NCBI GenBank assembly: GCA_020747065.1
Contig: JAGMVK010000029.1
Span: 1 to 64,000 of the forward strand
Source: Cadophora sp. MPI-SDFR-AT-0126
Taxonomy: Eukaryota > Ascomycota > Leotiomycetes > Helotiales > Ploettnerulaceae
Direction: 5' to 3'
Length of the DNA stretch: 64,000 bases
Under the pieces are notes generated by a model that was not told the origin of the DNA, ran no database searches, and saw only the letters and a program-made list of their open reading frames with translations. Every line of letters begins with the position of its first letter. Positions within the stretch are counted from its first letter, which is position 1. The position numbers and the translations under genes are program-made. Shown here in pieces: positions 26,776 through 37,278 of the stretch.

Positions 26776-29700
26776 AAACTCGCCCCCGAGTATTACAGTA
26801 AACGAATGTAGTAGAGCTAGGCTATTTCCAAAAGCATCAAATCTCCAGAGGTAAAAGTAGAGGTCCGCGGTGCAGAAGTGACGTCAAAGTCATGTGAAGC
26901 CTGAACTATCGTCGGTCTTGGCAAAATCGCAAACAAAGGTTCGCTTAGCTTGCCTCCATAAGGTCGTCCCCCACCATAACACCTCCATCTTCTCCCTCAA
27001 CCTTTGCAACTACAACACCTCCACCACCTCCTTCCTTCTCTCCACTCAACAAGCTCTACAACCCTTTTTGAAGCTGCGTAGGAAGCTTCTTCGTTTTTCC
27101 TTACCACTATGCGCGTTCCCCTGGCGACGAAGACCAAGTTGCAGCCGCTTTTCCCCTCCAAGAGCTCACTTCTGAGAGCAAACAACCTTCAAGGAGGTTA
27201 CAGGAGTAGCGCCACTCTCTCTCCAACCAAGGTGAATACAGAGCTTCGTCGCTCTTCCATTCCAATCTCTCTCCTTCCAATCTTACAACCTCAAGATCAG
27301 GCTCAAGATCAAGACTGACGATCTCCAGTACTCAACTCAAGCTGAGCGGCTCCAAGCTCTTCAACCTCCATCAACTACACCTCCCTCTCTTCATATAGCT
27401 CTCGCACGCCTGAACCTCACACCGGAGCCTCAACCTGCAAGCTTCAGAACGCAGATCTTCAAGTTGGAGACGCCATTTTCTCCAATCAGGCTGAGTCGAT
27501 CTCTTCACCTTCATTTCCCTTCCATCAACCACCTCGCGCACGGACCAGATCTCCATGCCAACTTGTGCTGATTTTCCATAGAGGTCTCTGCCTCTTCAAC
27601 AAGCTTAGTGACGTCAGAGCTTCTCTAGGTGAGGTTTCCTTCCTCTGCGTTATGTCTTTGGCCATGCTGTCACTTTCCCAGGCTCAGACCTCAACCACCT
27701 TACCCTGCAACGGTCTCTTGCTCCGCCACAACGAATATCTCTCAGGGAAGGGGCTCTCCAAGTCACCTGGCAAGTCTCCGTCCTCCCTTCTTCCTGAAAC
27801 GCGTTGATTCTGGCGATATCTTTGCAGGTTCCGCCGCACGACCTTCGATCTAAAGCGCCCAAGTACACGGCTGCCAACCCTACCTCACATGGCTAAGTTC
27901 CCTCTCCTAACTCCCTCGCTCTTTGCTCCCTTGCTAAGTTGACATTGCCGCTAACCTCCTGGCACTGGTGATTAGGACGCATCCAACTCAGCGACTCCCC
28001 TCCTACACCCAGCAACGGTCTCTTGCCTCGCCATTACGAATATACGCTTTAGGCGTACACATACCTGTGGGGTTAGAGGTCTGGGCAGCCGGTGGGAAGG
28101 CTGACGCGTCAGAGAAGGCGAGGACTGTCAGATTCTTGCTAAGGTAATGGGGGTTACCGAGGCTGTCTCTGCTGTTGAGTGTCTTCTCTTGGTTCTGAGG
28201 CTTTCTTACTGGGACGTAAGACCCATCAAGTCGCTGGAGGAGTTTACTGATATCTTGGAGAGTGAGGACTGTCACGAAGACTCAAGAGTGATGGGGGTCG
28301 CTCTTGTTTCTGAATGCTGTTGAGGCTTCTCCTCGATTGACGTCTAGCCACAGCGATTTCCGTCCGACATGGAGGCCGTCCGCTATAGAGGGTGTCCGCT
28401 AGAAGCAGGCCTGACTCTCCTGTCTTCAGAGCATGAGCATGGCATGCTAGAGGGTGATGGCTATTGTGGGTTCGTTCGCTTTTTGGTCCAGTGATGGTCT
28501 TGGGCATGTCCGATGGCTCCTAGAAGACGTATAGGTCCATCACCGACTCCATTATCTTGAGGGCCAGCCAGTTGGAGCTTTCAACTTAGGTTGCTTGCTT
28601 CAGCAGAGGCACTCTGAGCACGTTACGCAGGCTCGCGGATTCTGACTCCGTTGTACCATATCTGCACTCCTTGCGTCAATACTCTTGCTAGCACTCAGGC
28701 TGCGGTAGACCTCGTGAGCTACGTTCTTTCCATCCGCTCCTCTCTAAGAGAGTGAAGATGATGTAGATGGGGGCCCAGACCTAGCAGGCGTGACCAAGGT
28801 CAGGCTGATCTGGAGATGGACTGACACTCCTTCCTCCGGTGAAGTTACTTCGTTGAAGGTCGTCGGCCGATGGCATGTTCAGGCCTTCAACGCGTGGGGA
28901 ACTCTAACCCTTGGGTGATTCCAAGGCGCAGAGATATTGGCTTCGTGGGGATAGGCTAGAGAGCTTCTGCCTTTGATGAGACCTTGATCAGCGAGTGCTG
29001 TATCTCCTTGGAAGCCACAGCAATAACCTGACCGGTGGGAAACCACTGGAACGGTAGACGGCGCAGGCAGTCCTGGGTCTGAGGCAACTAGAATCTCTCT
29101 AGTTCTATGTGCGCTTTGCGAGGGAAAAGGTTCCATAGGGCTGGTGGAACCGGGGTTTTCATTGCTTTCCGCTGGCAGATATCCTCCTTCAGGTTGCTCC
29201 CAACAATAGATCGGAGATCTTCATTACCGGGTAAAGCTTCTCTGTCGTTGGTGCTGTTGGTATTGGTGATGCTTGCCTTGGGGGATATCTTTTACTTGTG
29301 GTCTTGGGGAAATCCTTTATTTTTGCTGGCTATTCTCCTAGGGGCTTCCGCAGATAGGGGATTTGGTGGGTCATCTCGGGGAAGCGGCGCTTAAACGGGG
29401 GGTGCTTTGCATCAACCTTTGCGTGTAGGGGACGGACCTTTCACTGCTCACTTCCAGAGTATGCGCTCAAAGCCGTTGTGGTCGGTCATTAGGACGCACA
29501 AATCAGGCCCGTCCTACCTTCCTATTCAACGAGTGGCTCATCATTGACTCCGCGGAAGGTACTAGCGATGATGGAGAGCTCCACAGTTCACGTTGTACAC
29601 TCAAGGGAGTTATCAGCGCTGACGTGGGTGACGTTTGGCCTTGTGTTAAATAGTCACTCCGTGGGGCCAGATCGTACTCTGATGTTTCAGGGGCGTTCAG

Positions 29701-29875
29701 GCTCTACTTCTTGCCAGCCTTTCGTGTCTTAGTGGTTTGCATGCTCTCTAGGTACCTGTAGGCAGTGCTACAGCGAATTGAAGCTGCCCTGAATGGTGCT
29801 GGTGGAGACAAGTGCTGGTAGTACTAGCGGTCGTTTTCCCGTTTTGAAGAGTTGGCGTCCTCGCCATTAGAGGTG
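26776..29875 (-). other. Long non-coding 3' region of young gypsy element
   Basis: About 3.1 kb between the pol stop and the polypurine tract, with no frame over 95 codons on either strand and no recognisable domain. Composition is balanced. A word beginning CAACGGTCTCTTGC and continuing into a CGAATAT end occurs twice (about 27710-27740 and 28013-28043), a partial internal repeat. It could be packaging or regulatory sequence, or captured host DNA. Nothing seen identifies its origin. Confidence 0.7.
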
Positions 29876-32800
29876 CTATTCTGAGGTTGACCACGCTGAG
29901 ACTACCCTGTATTGGTCTCGTTGGCTCTGTGAGATCTCTGGGATTCTGACAATAATTCCATCGTTTCGTCTGATTTGAACAGTAGGTGTATCGGAAGCGT
30001 CTGTGCTATAATCACCGTCGTTGTTGTCGAAGCATTGTTGGCGGGGGTTTTCCAGGCCTGATTCAGCACTGACCTCTCTCTCTTGGTCACTGAGATGAGC
30101 GACAGATTCAGCGTCTTCAGCGCTGTAGATAAACTTCTTTCGTACGTGAAACAGTTTTAGCATACTTCCAGCGAAGGTTGATTGGAGCCAGGGGCCATCA
30201 GGTCCTAGCTCTTTGAGCCTGTAGTAACCCTTTTCAGTGTTGGCTTGTGCTATCTCATACGGCCCTAACCACCGGAAATCTAAAGCTCTTCGTGTTGACT
30301 TGTCGATTTCCCTCACTGAATCGTATCGAAGGACTATATCTTTGACTTGAAATAGTCTCCGTCGAATGTTGTGCTTATCGTCGAAAGCGTCTCGACCCTC
30401 TTGTCTACGGCGGCTTTTGCGTAGTATTGCTTCGTTGATGTTTTCTTGCCGCATTTGAAACTGAATCGCCCTAAGTTGCAATAACTTCGATCGATCAGTG
30501 ACTTCTTCTGTAAACAGGGTTCTCCAGGTAGGGTATCGTGTTTCCACAGGGAGGATAGGTTCTCTGCCGTAAACCATATAGAAGGGTGTAAAGCCTGTAG
30601 GTCCGTGTACCGTTGTCCGATCCGCAAATAACACTGCCGGAAGGTTTTCGATCCACCGATTTCCCATCTTAGAGAGAGCATTTTTAATCGGCCCGTGGCC
30701 TCGTTCAGCCATACCATTCGCTCTTGGGTTGTAGGCTGACACCTGTATACGCTGTATCTCCATTCTGTTTAGGAGCTGAATCACTTCTCCTACGTTCTCT
30801 TTGCCCCCGTCAACCACTATTCTCCAGAATAGGCCGTGGCGGCAAATGATATCTTCCCAAATAAAAGTGGCTACAGCTGCCGCTGTCTTGTGTGTGAGAG
30901 CCCGTGCCTCGACCCAACCACTCATATCGTCCCTAGCAACAACTAAATATTGCTTTCCTTGTCGTTTAGTCATATAAGTGATGTCTAGGGCCCACTTCTC
31001 CATTAAACCGTTAGAAGCCGTAGGGAAAAGAGGTTCTTCTTGCTGTCTTAGTGATCTCAGTTGGCATTCCGGGCAAGTTTGAACGAAATTCATAGTGTCT
31101 TTATAGCACCCCTTCCAAAAGTAGCGTGTGGAAATACGGTGATAAGTACTTTCCCTCCCTTTGTGCCCAGAGTCGTTATGACAACTTCGAAGAATCCGTG
31201 CTTTGTCTCGATCAGTGTCGATTACAAGCCTGATAGGGGCTCCTTTCATTGGTAGCTTCCAGATTTTCCGGCCGTGTACTCCAAAATTTAGAGCTTCTTT
31301 CTTGAAGGCACGAAAGGTCTTTCGATCCATTCCTTCCGGGGTCTTGAGTGTCGTTAAGTACAAGGCGATTTGTATGAAGTGGTCGGAGTATTCGGAAGAA
31401 GAAACCGGGAACTCATATTTGGCGTTCGATTCTGTATCGGAAGTAGCACCAGAGCTTTCTGTGAGTTCTCTGCCTTCTCTAAGTCGTTGTACCCGTAATT
31501 TCATGTCTTGAAGAATAGCGTTCCGCTTCGTCAACTCCGGGTCTGTTATAACCGCCTCTTCCCCATTGTCAAGCTCCACAGGGCAAATCTCATAGGCTCC
31601 AAGTTCTGAGAGAATCCAATCTTCGTCATTATCAGAAGCATTATCGTCAAAGTCGGTGTCGTCTGAGTGCTTCGGCCTCCTAGAGAGAGAGTCTGCCGCA
31701 GTGTGCGTAGAGCCTTTGACATGTCGCACCTCGAAGTCGAAAAGCCTTATCCAGGTGAGCCATCTTGTAAGCATAGCCCCGGGGTGGTCGTTGACGGCGC
31801 CGTTGAGCTGTGCTACCAGAGTATTAGCGTCGGTTTCCAGGATAAAATGTACTCCTATAAGCCAAATCTTTAGCTTCTTCAGAATACAAAGCACCCCTTT
31901 ACACTCCCTCTTTGTGGCGTCGTAGCTACGTTCGGCCTTATTCCAGCATCCGCTTTCGTACCGAGCGGGGCGTACTCGTCCACTAACAAGATCTCTTTGG
32001 CCCAGGTAGCCTCCCCAGCCAAATCCACTGGAGTCGACCGCTACCACTATTTCCCCAGCGTCCTCACTGTAGTCGACCCTGCAAAGTACTGGAGCCGTAC
32101 AAAGAGCGTCTTGAAGTCTCTTCATTGCTTTTCCGGTAGGCCCTTCGGGTTCAAATAGAAAGGAGACTCCCTTTCTCGAGAGGTTATAGAGGGGTTCGGC
32201 GATATGTCGAAAGTCTTTGATCCAAATCCGAAAGTAAACAACAAGGCCGAGAAATCCTTTGACCTCGGAGATGTTTTTCGGTTCCTTCCAATTCTGTATC
32301 TTGACAAGGTGTGCTGCCGAGGGCTCTCTACCCTTTGAATTGCAAGCGTAGCCTACAATATCCAATCCATCAAGGCAAAACTGAGATTTGGCTCCAATAG
32401 TCGCTCCAGCTCTCTCGAGTCTTTCTAGAGTCTTATCGAGATTGACGATATGCTCCAACACAAATTGGCGAATCCCCGGAGAAGTATCGACAGTGGCTTG
32501 ATTGTAGTCCGTATACGGGCCTTTGACGCCTATATCATCAAGAAACGGCACAGCAATAGTCGGCATAATGTCCTTCAAGATTCTTGACATCGTCCGTACA
32601 AATTGAGCGACTGAATTAGTACACCCTTGAGGTAAAGTAGTGTTTCTAACCAGCCCTATATGTGGCACATAGAACGCTGTCATGTCTCGACTTGATTGGT
32701 GGAGTATTTGTTGATCGTAGCCGGAATAGAGGTCGACAAGACTAGCCATTTGACAACCGGCGAACTCTTCAGAGAACTCGTCCACTGAAGGAGGTAGGTT

Positions 32801-33730
32801 TGCGTCCCGTCGAGTTACTGCGTTTAGCATAGTCGCTGAGTTAATGAGCCTATATTTCCCGGGCTCTTTCTTCTTGACTAGGAACCAAGCATTTCGATAG
32901 GGTCCTTCTGAGAGTTCGAGTACCCCCTTGTCCAATCGCTCTTGCACCATCTTTGTAACTTCAGGCACTAGTGCTCTCGGTAGGGGGAAATTTGGTGCCT
33001 GCCATGCCTTATGAGGTATCGTTTTGATAATCACCGGAGGGGAAACGTCTTCGTGGAACCTTCCACATTCAGGCCATTCAAACGCTATAGCTCCTTCTCT
33101 ATTCAGCATCATCTCGTCGAAAAGAGCTCTCTCCTCTGGCCATAGCGAGTTGCCAACATTAAGTCTTGATAACCTTTCTGGAGTGAGTCTAGAACCCCGG
33201 GGTAGGCTCGAAAACCGAGGTAGTAGAAGGTGCTGAAATTTCCCATGTTGGACTTGTTGCGTATCTCTCTCTCTTGATCTTCGGTACCAATCTTCTCTTC
33301 CACCGGGGATATTCCCCATTAGATCCGCTTCGTCAACTGGCTGAACTTTCTTTGCTTTTGTCTTGTACATTGTACCGACTCGGGCCGAACGTGCTTGTGA
33401 AGGCCTTCCGCAGTAAGGGTGCTTGATATCAAGTTTTCCGTAATTTGTAGTGAACAAAAATGTCGAATCGGGGTTGACAACTAGAGAGGGGTCCAATAGA
33501 GCTTCCTTGATAATGCTTTCTGGTGTAAAATTTTGAAGAGTAGATTCCGGAACACAAAACTCCTTCTCGAGGAACTCGATAGTTGCCGTAGGCTCCGTTT
33601 CAGCTATAGGAGGTAAATTAGTACTCGGCTCGGGGGAGTCAAGGTCGGAGGTAGAAGTCCAAGTGTCGTCCCCCCCTTCAAAAAGCTTGCCCTCAAGCGT
33701 AGGAAAATCAAATTGAGAGCATTCCATCAT
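29876..33730 (-). CDS. pol: Pol polyprotein: RT, RNase H, integrase (Ty3/gypsy)
   Basis: 1284 residues, uninterrupted. RT spans about residues 240-440 with the catalytic block FLDDIG near 395, Phe replacing the usual Tyr of YLDD. RNase H begins near 560 (VAVDSSG) and ends about ADSLSRRP. The integrase has an HHCC zinc region near 850-890 ending CPECQ. It is followed by a D,D,E core: ALDITYM near 915, VVDGGKEN near 972 and GMAERGHG near 1008. A GPF/Y-type module (RWLGPYEI) lies near 1155. No chromodomain is evident at the C-terminus. The protease is not here but at the end of the upstream ORF. The ATG at 33730 is 29 nt after the gag stop, in the -1 frame. That frame is open back into gag, so frameshifting and reinitiation are both possible. 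Confidence 0.95.
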   Translation of the reverse strand: MMECSQFDFPTLEGKLFEGGDDTWTSTSDLDSPEPSTNLPPIAETEPTATIEFLEKEFCVPESTLQNFTPESIIKEALLDPSLVVNPDSTFLFTTNYGKLDIKHPYCGRPSQARSARVGTMYKTKAKKVQPVDEADLMGNIPGGREDWYRRSRERDTQQVQHGKFQHLLLPRFSSLPRGSRLTPERLSRLNVGNSLWPEERALFDEMMLNREGAIAFEWPECGRFHEDVSPPVIIKTIPHKAWQAPNFPLPRALVPEVTKMVQERLDKGVLELSEGPYRNAWFLVKKKEPGKYRLINSATMLNAVTRRDANLPPSVDEFSEEFAGCQMASLVDLYSGYDQQILHQSSRDMTAFYVPHIGLVRNTTLPQGCTNSVAQFVRTMSRILKDIMPTIAVPFLDDIGVKGPYTDYNQATVDTSPGIRQFVLEHIVNLDKTLERLERAGATIGAKSQFCLDGLDIVGYACNSKGREPSAAHLVKIQNWKEPKNISEVKGFLGLVVYFRIWIKDFRHIAEPLYNLSRKGVSFLFEPEGPTGKAMKRLQDALCTAPVLCRVDYSEDAGEIVVAVDSSGFGWGGYLGQRDLVSGRVRPARYESGCWNKAERSYDATKRECKGVLCILKKLKIWLIGVHFILETDANTLVAQLNGAVNDHPGAMLTRWLTWIRLFDFEVRHVKGSTHTAADSLSRRPKHSDDTDFDDNASDNDEDWILSELGAYEICPVELDNGEEAVITDPELTKRNAILQDMKLRVQRLREGRELTESSGATSDTESNAKYEFPVSSSEYSDHFIQIALYLTTLKTPEGMDRKTFRAFKKEALNFGVHGRKIWKLPMKGAPIRLVIDTDRDKARILRSCHNDSGHKGRESTYHRISTRYFWKGCYKDTMNFVQTCPECQLRSLRQQEEPLFPTASNGLMEKWALDITYMTKRQGKQYLVVARDDMSGWVEARALTHKTAAAVATFIWEDIICRHGLFWRIVVDGGKENVGEVIQLLNRMEIQRIQVSAYNPRANGMAERGHGPIKNALSKMGNRWIENLPAVLFADRTTVHGPTGFTPFYMVYGREPILPVETRYPTWRTLFTEEVTDRSKLLQLRAIQFQMRQENINEAILRKSRRRQEGRDAFDDKHNIRRRLFQVKDIVLRYDSVREIDKSTRRALDFRWLGPYEIAQANTEKGYYRLKELGPDGPWLQSTFAGSMLKLFHVRKKFIYSAEDAESVAHLSDQEREVSAESGLENPRQQCFDNNDGDYSTDASDTPTVQIRRNDGIIVRIPEISQSQRDQYRVVSAWSTSE

Positions 33731-33759
33731 TCCAACCGCTAAGCTCTCTTCACGGTCGG

Positions 33760-36700
33760 CTATTCGTTTTCCGAGAACTCATCTTGGGTATCATACTCAG
33801 TGTCCTCGTCTTGGTAGACCATTCCGACAGTGTGTTGCTTTTTCAAGGTTTCAGCGTCTTTAGCTTCTTCCGTGGCATCATTTGTCTTGACGGTAGTAAT
33901 AAGACGAGAGCGAGAGTCCCATAAGTCGGCGAGTACTTTGCCACCATCGTAGTCGGAAGGGTATCGAAACGTTAACCTAGATTTGCGGAAGAATGGAAAT
34001 CCTAGGATGATTTTGACGCCAGGAGTATCCATAATATAGAACCTCGTGTAGACAACACAATTTCCGATCGCCACAGGAATATTATCGGCGAACCCAAGGA
34101 ATCGAGACCGGGTTCCAGTAATAGTTTTCAGGGCCATATTATGGCTATTAGTGATAGCTAGCTCAAGCTTCACCGCCGCTTCCAGTGTCATACAACTGAC
34201 TTCGGCTCCAGTGTCTAGGGTAGCACGAACGTCGCTGATTGTTGTACGTCCAGGCATGGTGACCACTAGTTTAGGCGTTGGAGAGTGGTAAGACTGAGTA
34301 CCGTCTAGGCTAGTTTCGATAGGGTTGACGCTGAATGCCTTCCCGTGACAGACGCTTGCTGAAGCGCCGTTGGCGCTAGCCTTACAGGTGCTTTGTTGGT
34401 ATCGTGAGAAGGGTTGCCAGAGGTTAGCAAGAAAAGTAAGTAGAGGTAGTCCGAGAAAAGGAATAGAACTGATCAATAAGAGTGAAACAGAGCGTGAAAC
34501 AAGAAACTCGACAGATTGGGCGATTTGGGCCCGCTGGCTTCGTTGGTAGGTTTCAAGCTTTCGAACACAAAGGTACCACTTTAGGCCGCTCCCTACGGTC
34601 CTCTGTTCCTTTTCTGAAAGTGGTGCCTGTCGACAGCTCTCTATCTCCAGGGTAAGCTTGTCGTGAGGAGATGTTTTCGGAAACGAAGCTTCTTCCTCTG
34701 AGTCGTAACCCCACAACTTAGCGTTTCCTTCCTCGTACTCGTCGATGTTTGTGAGAGGTGACCATAGTATAGGTCTTTGTTGGAGAATGTCGTCCGAGTC
34801 GATCAACGCCTCTAGTGACTGTACTTTGGCTTCCTCCACCTGTTGTGCCTTTCTATGCCTCTGCATCAACTGATCAATGGTTCCGGTGGAAGGGTTTACC
34901 ACCTTAGGAGGGTCGATTAGCACTATCAACTCTCCTAGAGTGAGATTTCCGGGGATCTCTTTTAGGTTCAATAGCTTGTCCAGCACATTCTCGTGCCTGT
35001 AACCGTTCCGAAATAATGCTTCGTGTACGCGGGGGTTCCTCGAACTTGCCCCACGTAAGCTATGCTTCGGAATTACCGAAGGAGGGGTTTGAGTAGGCCT
35101 TAATTCTTTTGCCGTTTTACGAACAGAGGCTGATGGTATGGAAGGTTTTATAGCAGAGGGAGGTTTGCTAGGGCCAATCTTTTTAGTATTCCGTTTGAGG
35201 ATCTCTGTAGGCGTTTTGCGAGATTCCTTAGGGTCATCAATGTCTATAGTGCCTGAGAAGCGAGTATCTCCCTGAGCTTCAGTAAACTGTACTCCTTCAG
35301 TGATTTCTTCAGGGAATTTCGGTCGTCCATAGGTAGCGTGTGCTTTGATCCGATCCTGGAGTTTGGCTTCCGTATTATAGGGTTGTTTCCGCGAAGCCGT
35401 GGAGCGAGCTCTAGTCTCCACCGGCTGTACTTGGAATTCCTCAGTGTCTGAGTCTCCCTCAGTGTGCGTATAGAGGCTTTGAATTCTTGCTAGGGTATCC
35501 CCACTGTGAACTTGGGCGAGGATATCTGAGGTGTCAACCGGTCCTAAGTCGAGTTCAACTTCCAAGCTGTCTATGGAGTTGTCGTAGGTCGGCTCTCGCG
35601 CTAGTGCGGCCTGTACCTGTGAGTCGAGAAAATCCTTTTCCGCTTGAGCTCTCCTTGCTGGATCAGGACTGTGTACAGTGTTAAGTACTTTCTTTAGCAC
35701 CTCTTGTCTCCGGGGAATATCGCTGTTAGGGAACATTACAGGGTACTTCGACTTCCCCTCTTCCCAAGGGCCAATACAAATGTAGTTGTTATCATCGGCT
35801 TCGTGAATTATCCCTAAACCGATAAATTTCTTGTAGTCGTGGCACTGATTCATATATTGGTGGAAAGCTTGAGGTCTCATTCCCGGAAGGCGCTTGTTGT
35901 GGCACCATTTGCACCCCTTTTCGTTGTTGCCGTAGTGACCGGCGCTACGATTATAGCGGCTAGACCTGCTAGTGGGCTGACTCTCGCCCCACTGAATTAG
36001 GGCCTCCTCAGTGGCATGCTCAGTGTACCGAATCGAGTTGATCTCAAACGTCAACTGAGAGTCAGAGATTCGCTCAACTATTCCCTGAAGGATCTGGAGG
36101 TCCCCCAGCCCTTTGGTAATAACGTCGAGGTCGTGGTCCGATACTTGAGTGGTATTATTCTTGATCTTCTGAATGGTCGGAATTAAGTCTTCGCTGACCG
36201 GAGCGGCAACCCGATTCAAGGAGCTAGGCCTCGTAGTCTTAGAATCGTCTTGGAAGGCTCGTCGTATCTGAGTAGCGGGAGCGTTATCTCGGTAGGTGGT
36301 AAAGTCGGCCTGAAATCTGGTAGTATCACCTGCCCGAATTGTTGGTAGTACTGGCTTAGTGAAGTGATTGATATTTGAATACCCCGCGGAATCGTTGCCA
36401 ATGCTCTGCTCCTTGACTAGCGTATCAATGTCCTTGGCAAGAGAGATCCTGGTCTCCACCGCTTTGAATACTTTGGAGAACGGGGCTAGGTTGTCAGTAT
36501 TAAACTGGCCCCCGCCCTGTTGAACCGATACCTCCATAGCTTTCTTTTTGAGGTGTACCGGAAGTGCAAATAGGAATCGAAGTACGATTTGCCTATCGGT
36601 AAGATCGCCCTTGTTTTTGCAATTGATGGCGACTTCCTTGAACGCCCTGCAGAATCGATGGACTTCCGTCGGGTCGGAGTCCGTTGCCTGAAGAAGTCGA

Positions 36701-37278
36701 AAGTCGTGAATAAGAGTATCAAGGTAGCCGACAGTGTGTAGGCGGTGATGCGAATCGAGACTCTGATACTCCTTTTGAATTGCAGCACTGAACTCCTTGA
36801 AGGTGCCGGAGGCGTACCCCGGGAGCCTCTCGAGATTCCATGCTACAGAAGGTTCAGCGTACTCAATGACCCACTGCTTCATTTCATCCTCTGAAACAAC
36901 CCTTCGACTCCTGAATAGGCGAACGAGGCTCTTGAGATATTGAGTAGCTTCTCGCCCGTCGAAGTACAAAGCCCCGATACTGCGAGCTAGTGGCATAGGT
37001 TGCTGAACGTTGATCCACTGCTCAGTGTCTTGGAGGTGGCCTTTGTCTCCTGCTTCAGAAGGGGTCTTAGCTCCTTCGGATAGCCCTAGGCTGCTCGAAG
37101 TAACACTGGCTTTGCCCCCATCTTCCGAGACGTTAGGCTTTGACAAGCCTGTATCAGCGGTCGGTCCTGCCTGTAAGGTGTCCACTGAAGCGCCTAAGGG
37201 AGTTCCGGCTTTAGGGCTACCAGAGCCTGTTGCCTTCTTCTCTTTAGGGCTAGCATTTCCAGTGTTATTTGCCGGCAT
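33760..37278 (-). CDS. gag: Gag-protease polyprotein (Ty3/gypsy)
   Basis: 1172 residues, open throughout. The N-terminal 80 are low complexity. A gag-type helical domain follows around residues 110-250 (AWNLERLPGYASGTFKEF, then FCRAFKEVA and RFLFALP). Instead of a CCHC knuckle there is a Cys/His cluster near 454-480: CKWC, 13 residues, H, 5 residues, CH. A strongly hydrophobic stretch near 920-955 (SLLLISSIPFLGLPLLTFL) could span a membrane. The C-terminal 160 residues are an aspartic protease with LDTGAEVS near 1020 and an ILGFPFF block downstream. Placing the protease in the gag ORF and having a membrane-like segment are both unusual for yeast-type Ty3 elements. Confidence 0.92.
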   Translation of the reverse strand: MPANNTGNASPKEKKATGSGSPKAGTPLGASVDTLQAGPTADTGLSKPNVSEDGGKASVTSSSLGLSEGAKTPSEAGDKGHLQDTEQWINVQQPMPLARSIGALYFDGREATQYLKSLVRLFRSRRVVSEDEMKQWVIEYAEPSVAWNLERLPGYASGTFKEFSAAIQKEYQSLDSHHRLHTVGYLDTLIHDFRLLQATDSDPTEVHRFCRAFKEVAINCKNKGDLTDRQIVLRFLFALPVHLKKKAMEVSVQQGGGQFNTDNLAPFSKVFKAVETRISLAKDIDTLVKEQSIGNDSAGYSNINHFTKPVLPTIRAGDTTRFQADFTTYRDNAPATQIRRAFQDDSKTTRPSSLNRVAAPVSEDLIPTIQKIKNNTTQVSDHDLDVITKGLGDLQILQGIVERISDSQLTFEINSIRYTEHATEEALIQWGESQPTSRSSRYNRSAGHYGNNEKGCKWCHNKRLPGMRPQAFHQYMNQCHDYKKFIGLGIIHEADDNNYICIGPWEEGKSKYPVMFPNSDIPRRQEVLKKVLNTVHSPDPARRAQAEKDFLDSQVQAALAREPTYDNSIDSLEVELDLGPVDTSDILAQVHSGDTLARIQSLYTHTEGDSDTEEFQVQPVETRARSTASRKQPYNTEAKLQDRIKAHATYGRPKFPEEITEGVQFTEAQGDTRFSGTIDIDDPKESRKTPTEILKRNTKKIGPSKPPSAIKPSIPSASVRKTAKELRPTQTPPSVIPKHSLRGASSRNPRVHEALFRNGYRHENVLDKLLNLKEIPGNLTLGELIVLIDPPKVVNPSTGTIDQLMQRHRKAQQVEEAKVQSLEALIDSDDILQQRPILWSPLTNIDEYEEGNAKLWGYDSEEEASFPKTSPHDKLTLEIESCRQAPLSEKEQRTVGSGLKWYLCVRKLETYQRSQRAQIAQSVEFLVSRSVSLLLISSIPFLGLPLLTFLANLWQPFSRYQQSTCKASANGASASVCHGKAFSVNPIETSLDGTQSYHSPTPKLVVTMPGRTTISDVRATLDTGAEVSCMTLEAAVKLELAITNSHNMALKTITGTRSRFLGFADNIPVAIGNCVVYTRFYIMDTPGVKIILGFPFFRKSRLTFRYPSDYDGGKVLADLWDSRSRLITTVKTNDATEEAKDAETLKKQHTVGMVYQDEDTEYDTQDEFSENE
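33766..33772 (-). promoter_or_regulatory. Candidate -1 frameshift site between gag and pol
   Basis: On the minus strand GGAAAAC lies two codons before the gag stop (33760-33762). A -1 slip here enters the pol frame, which is open from this point through the pol ATG. The heptamer departs from the canonical X XXY YYZ in the first triplet, so P-site re-pairing would be imperfect. Confidence 0.4.

Noticed and set aside
26610..26801. 63-codon frame present in both LTRs of the young gypsy element
   Set aside because: Duplicated only because the LTRs are identical. It is antisense to the element and has no features.
31061..31925. Several plus-strand frames of 64-102 codons
   Set aside because: Antisense shadows of the pol ORF.
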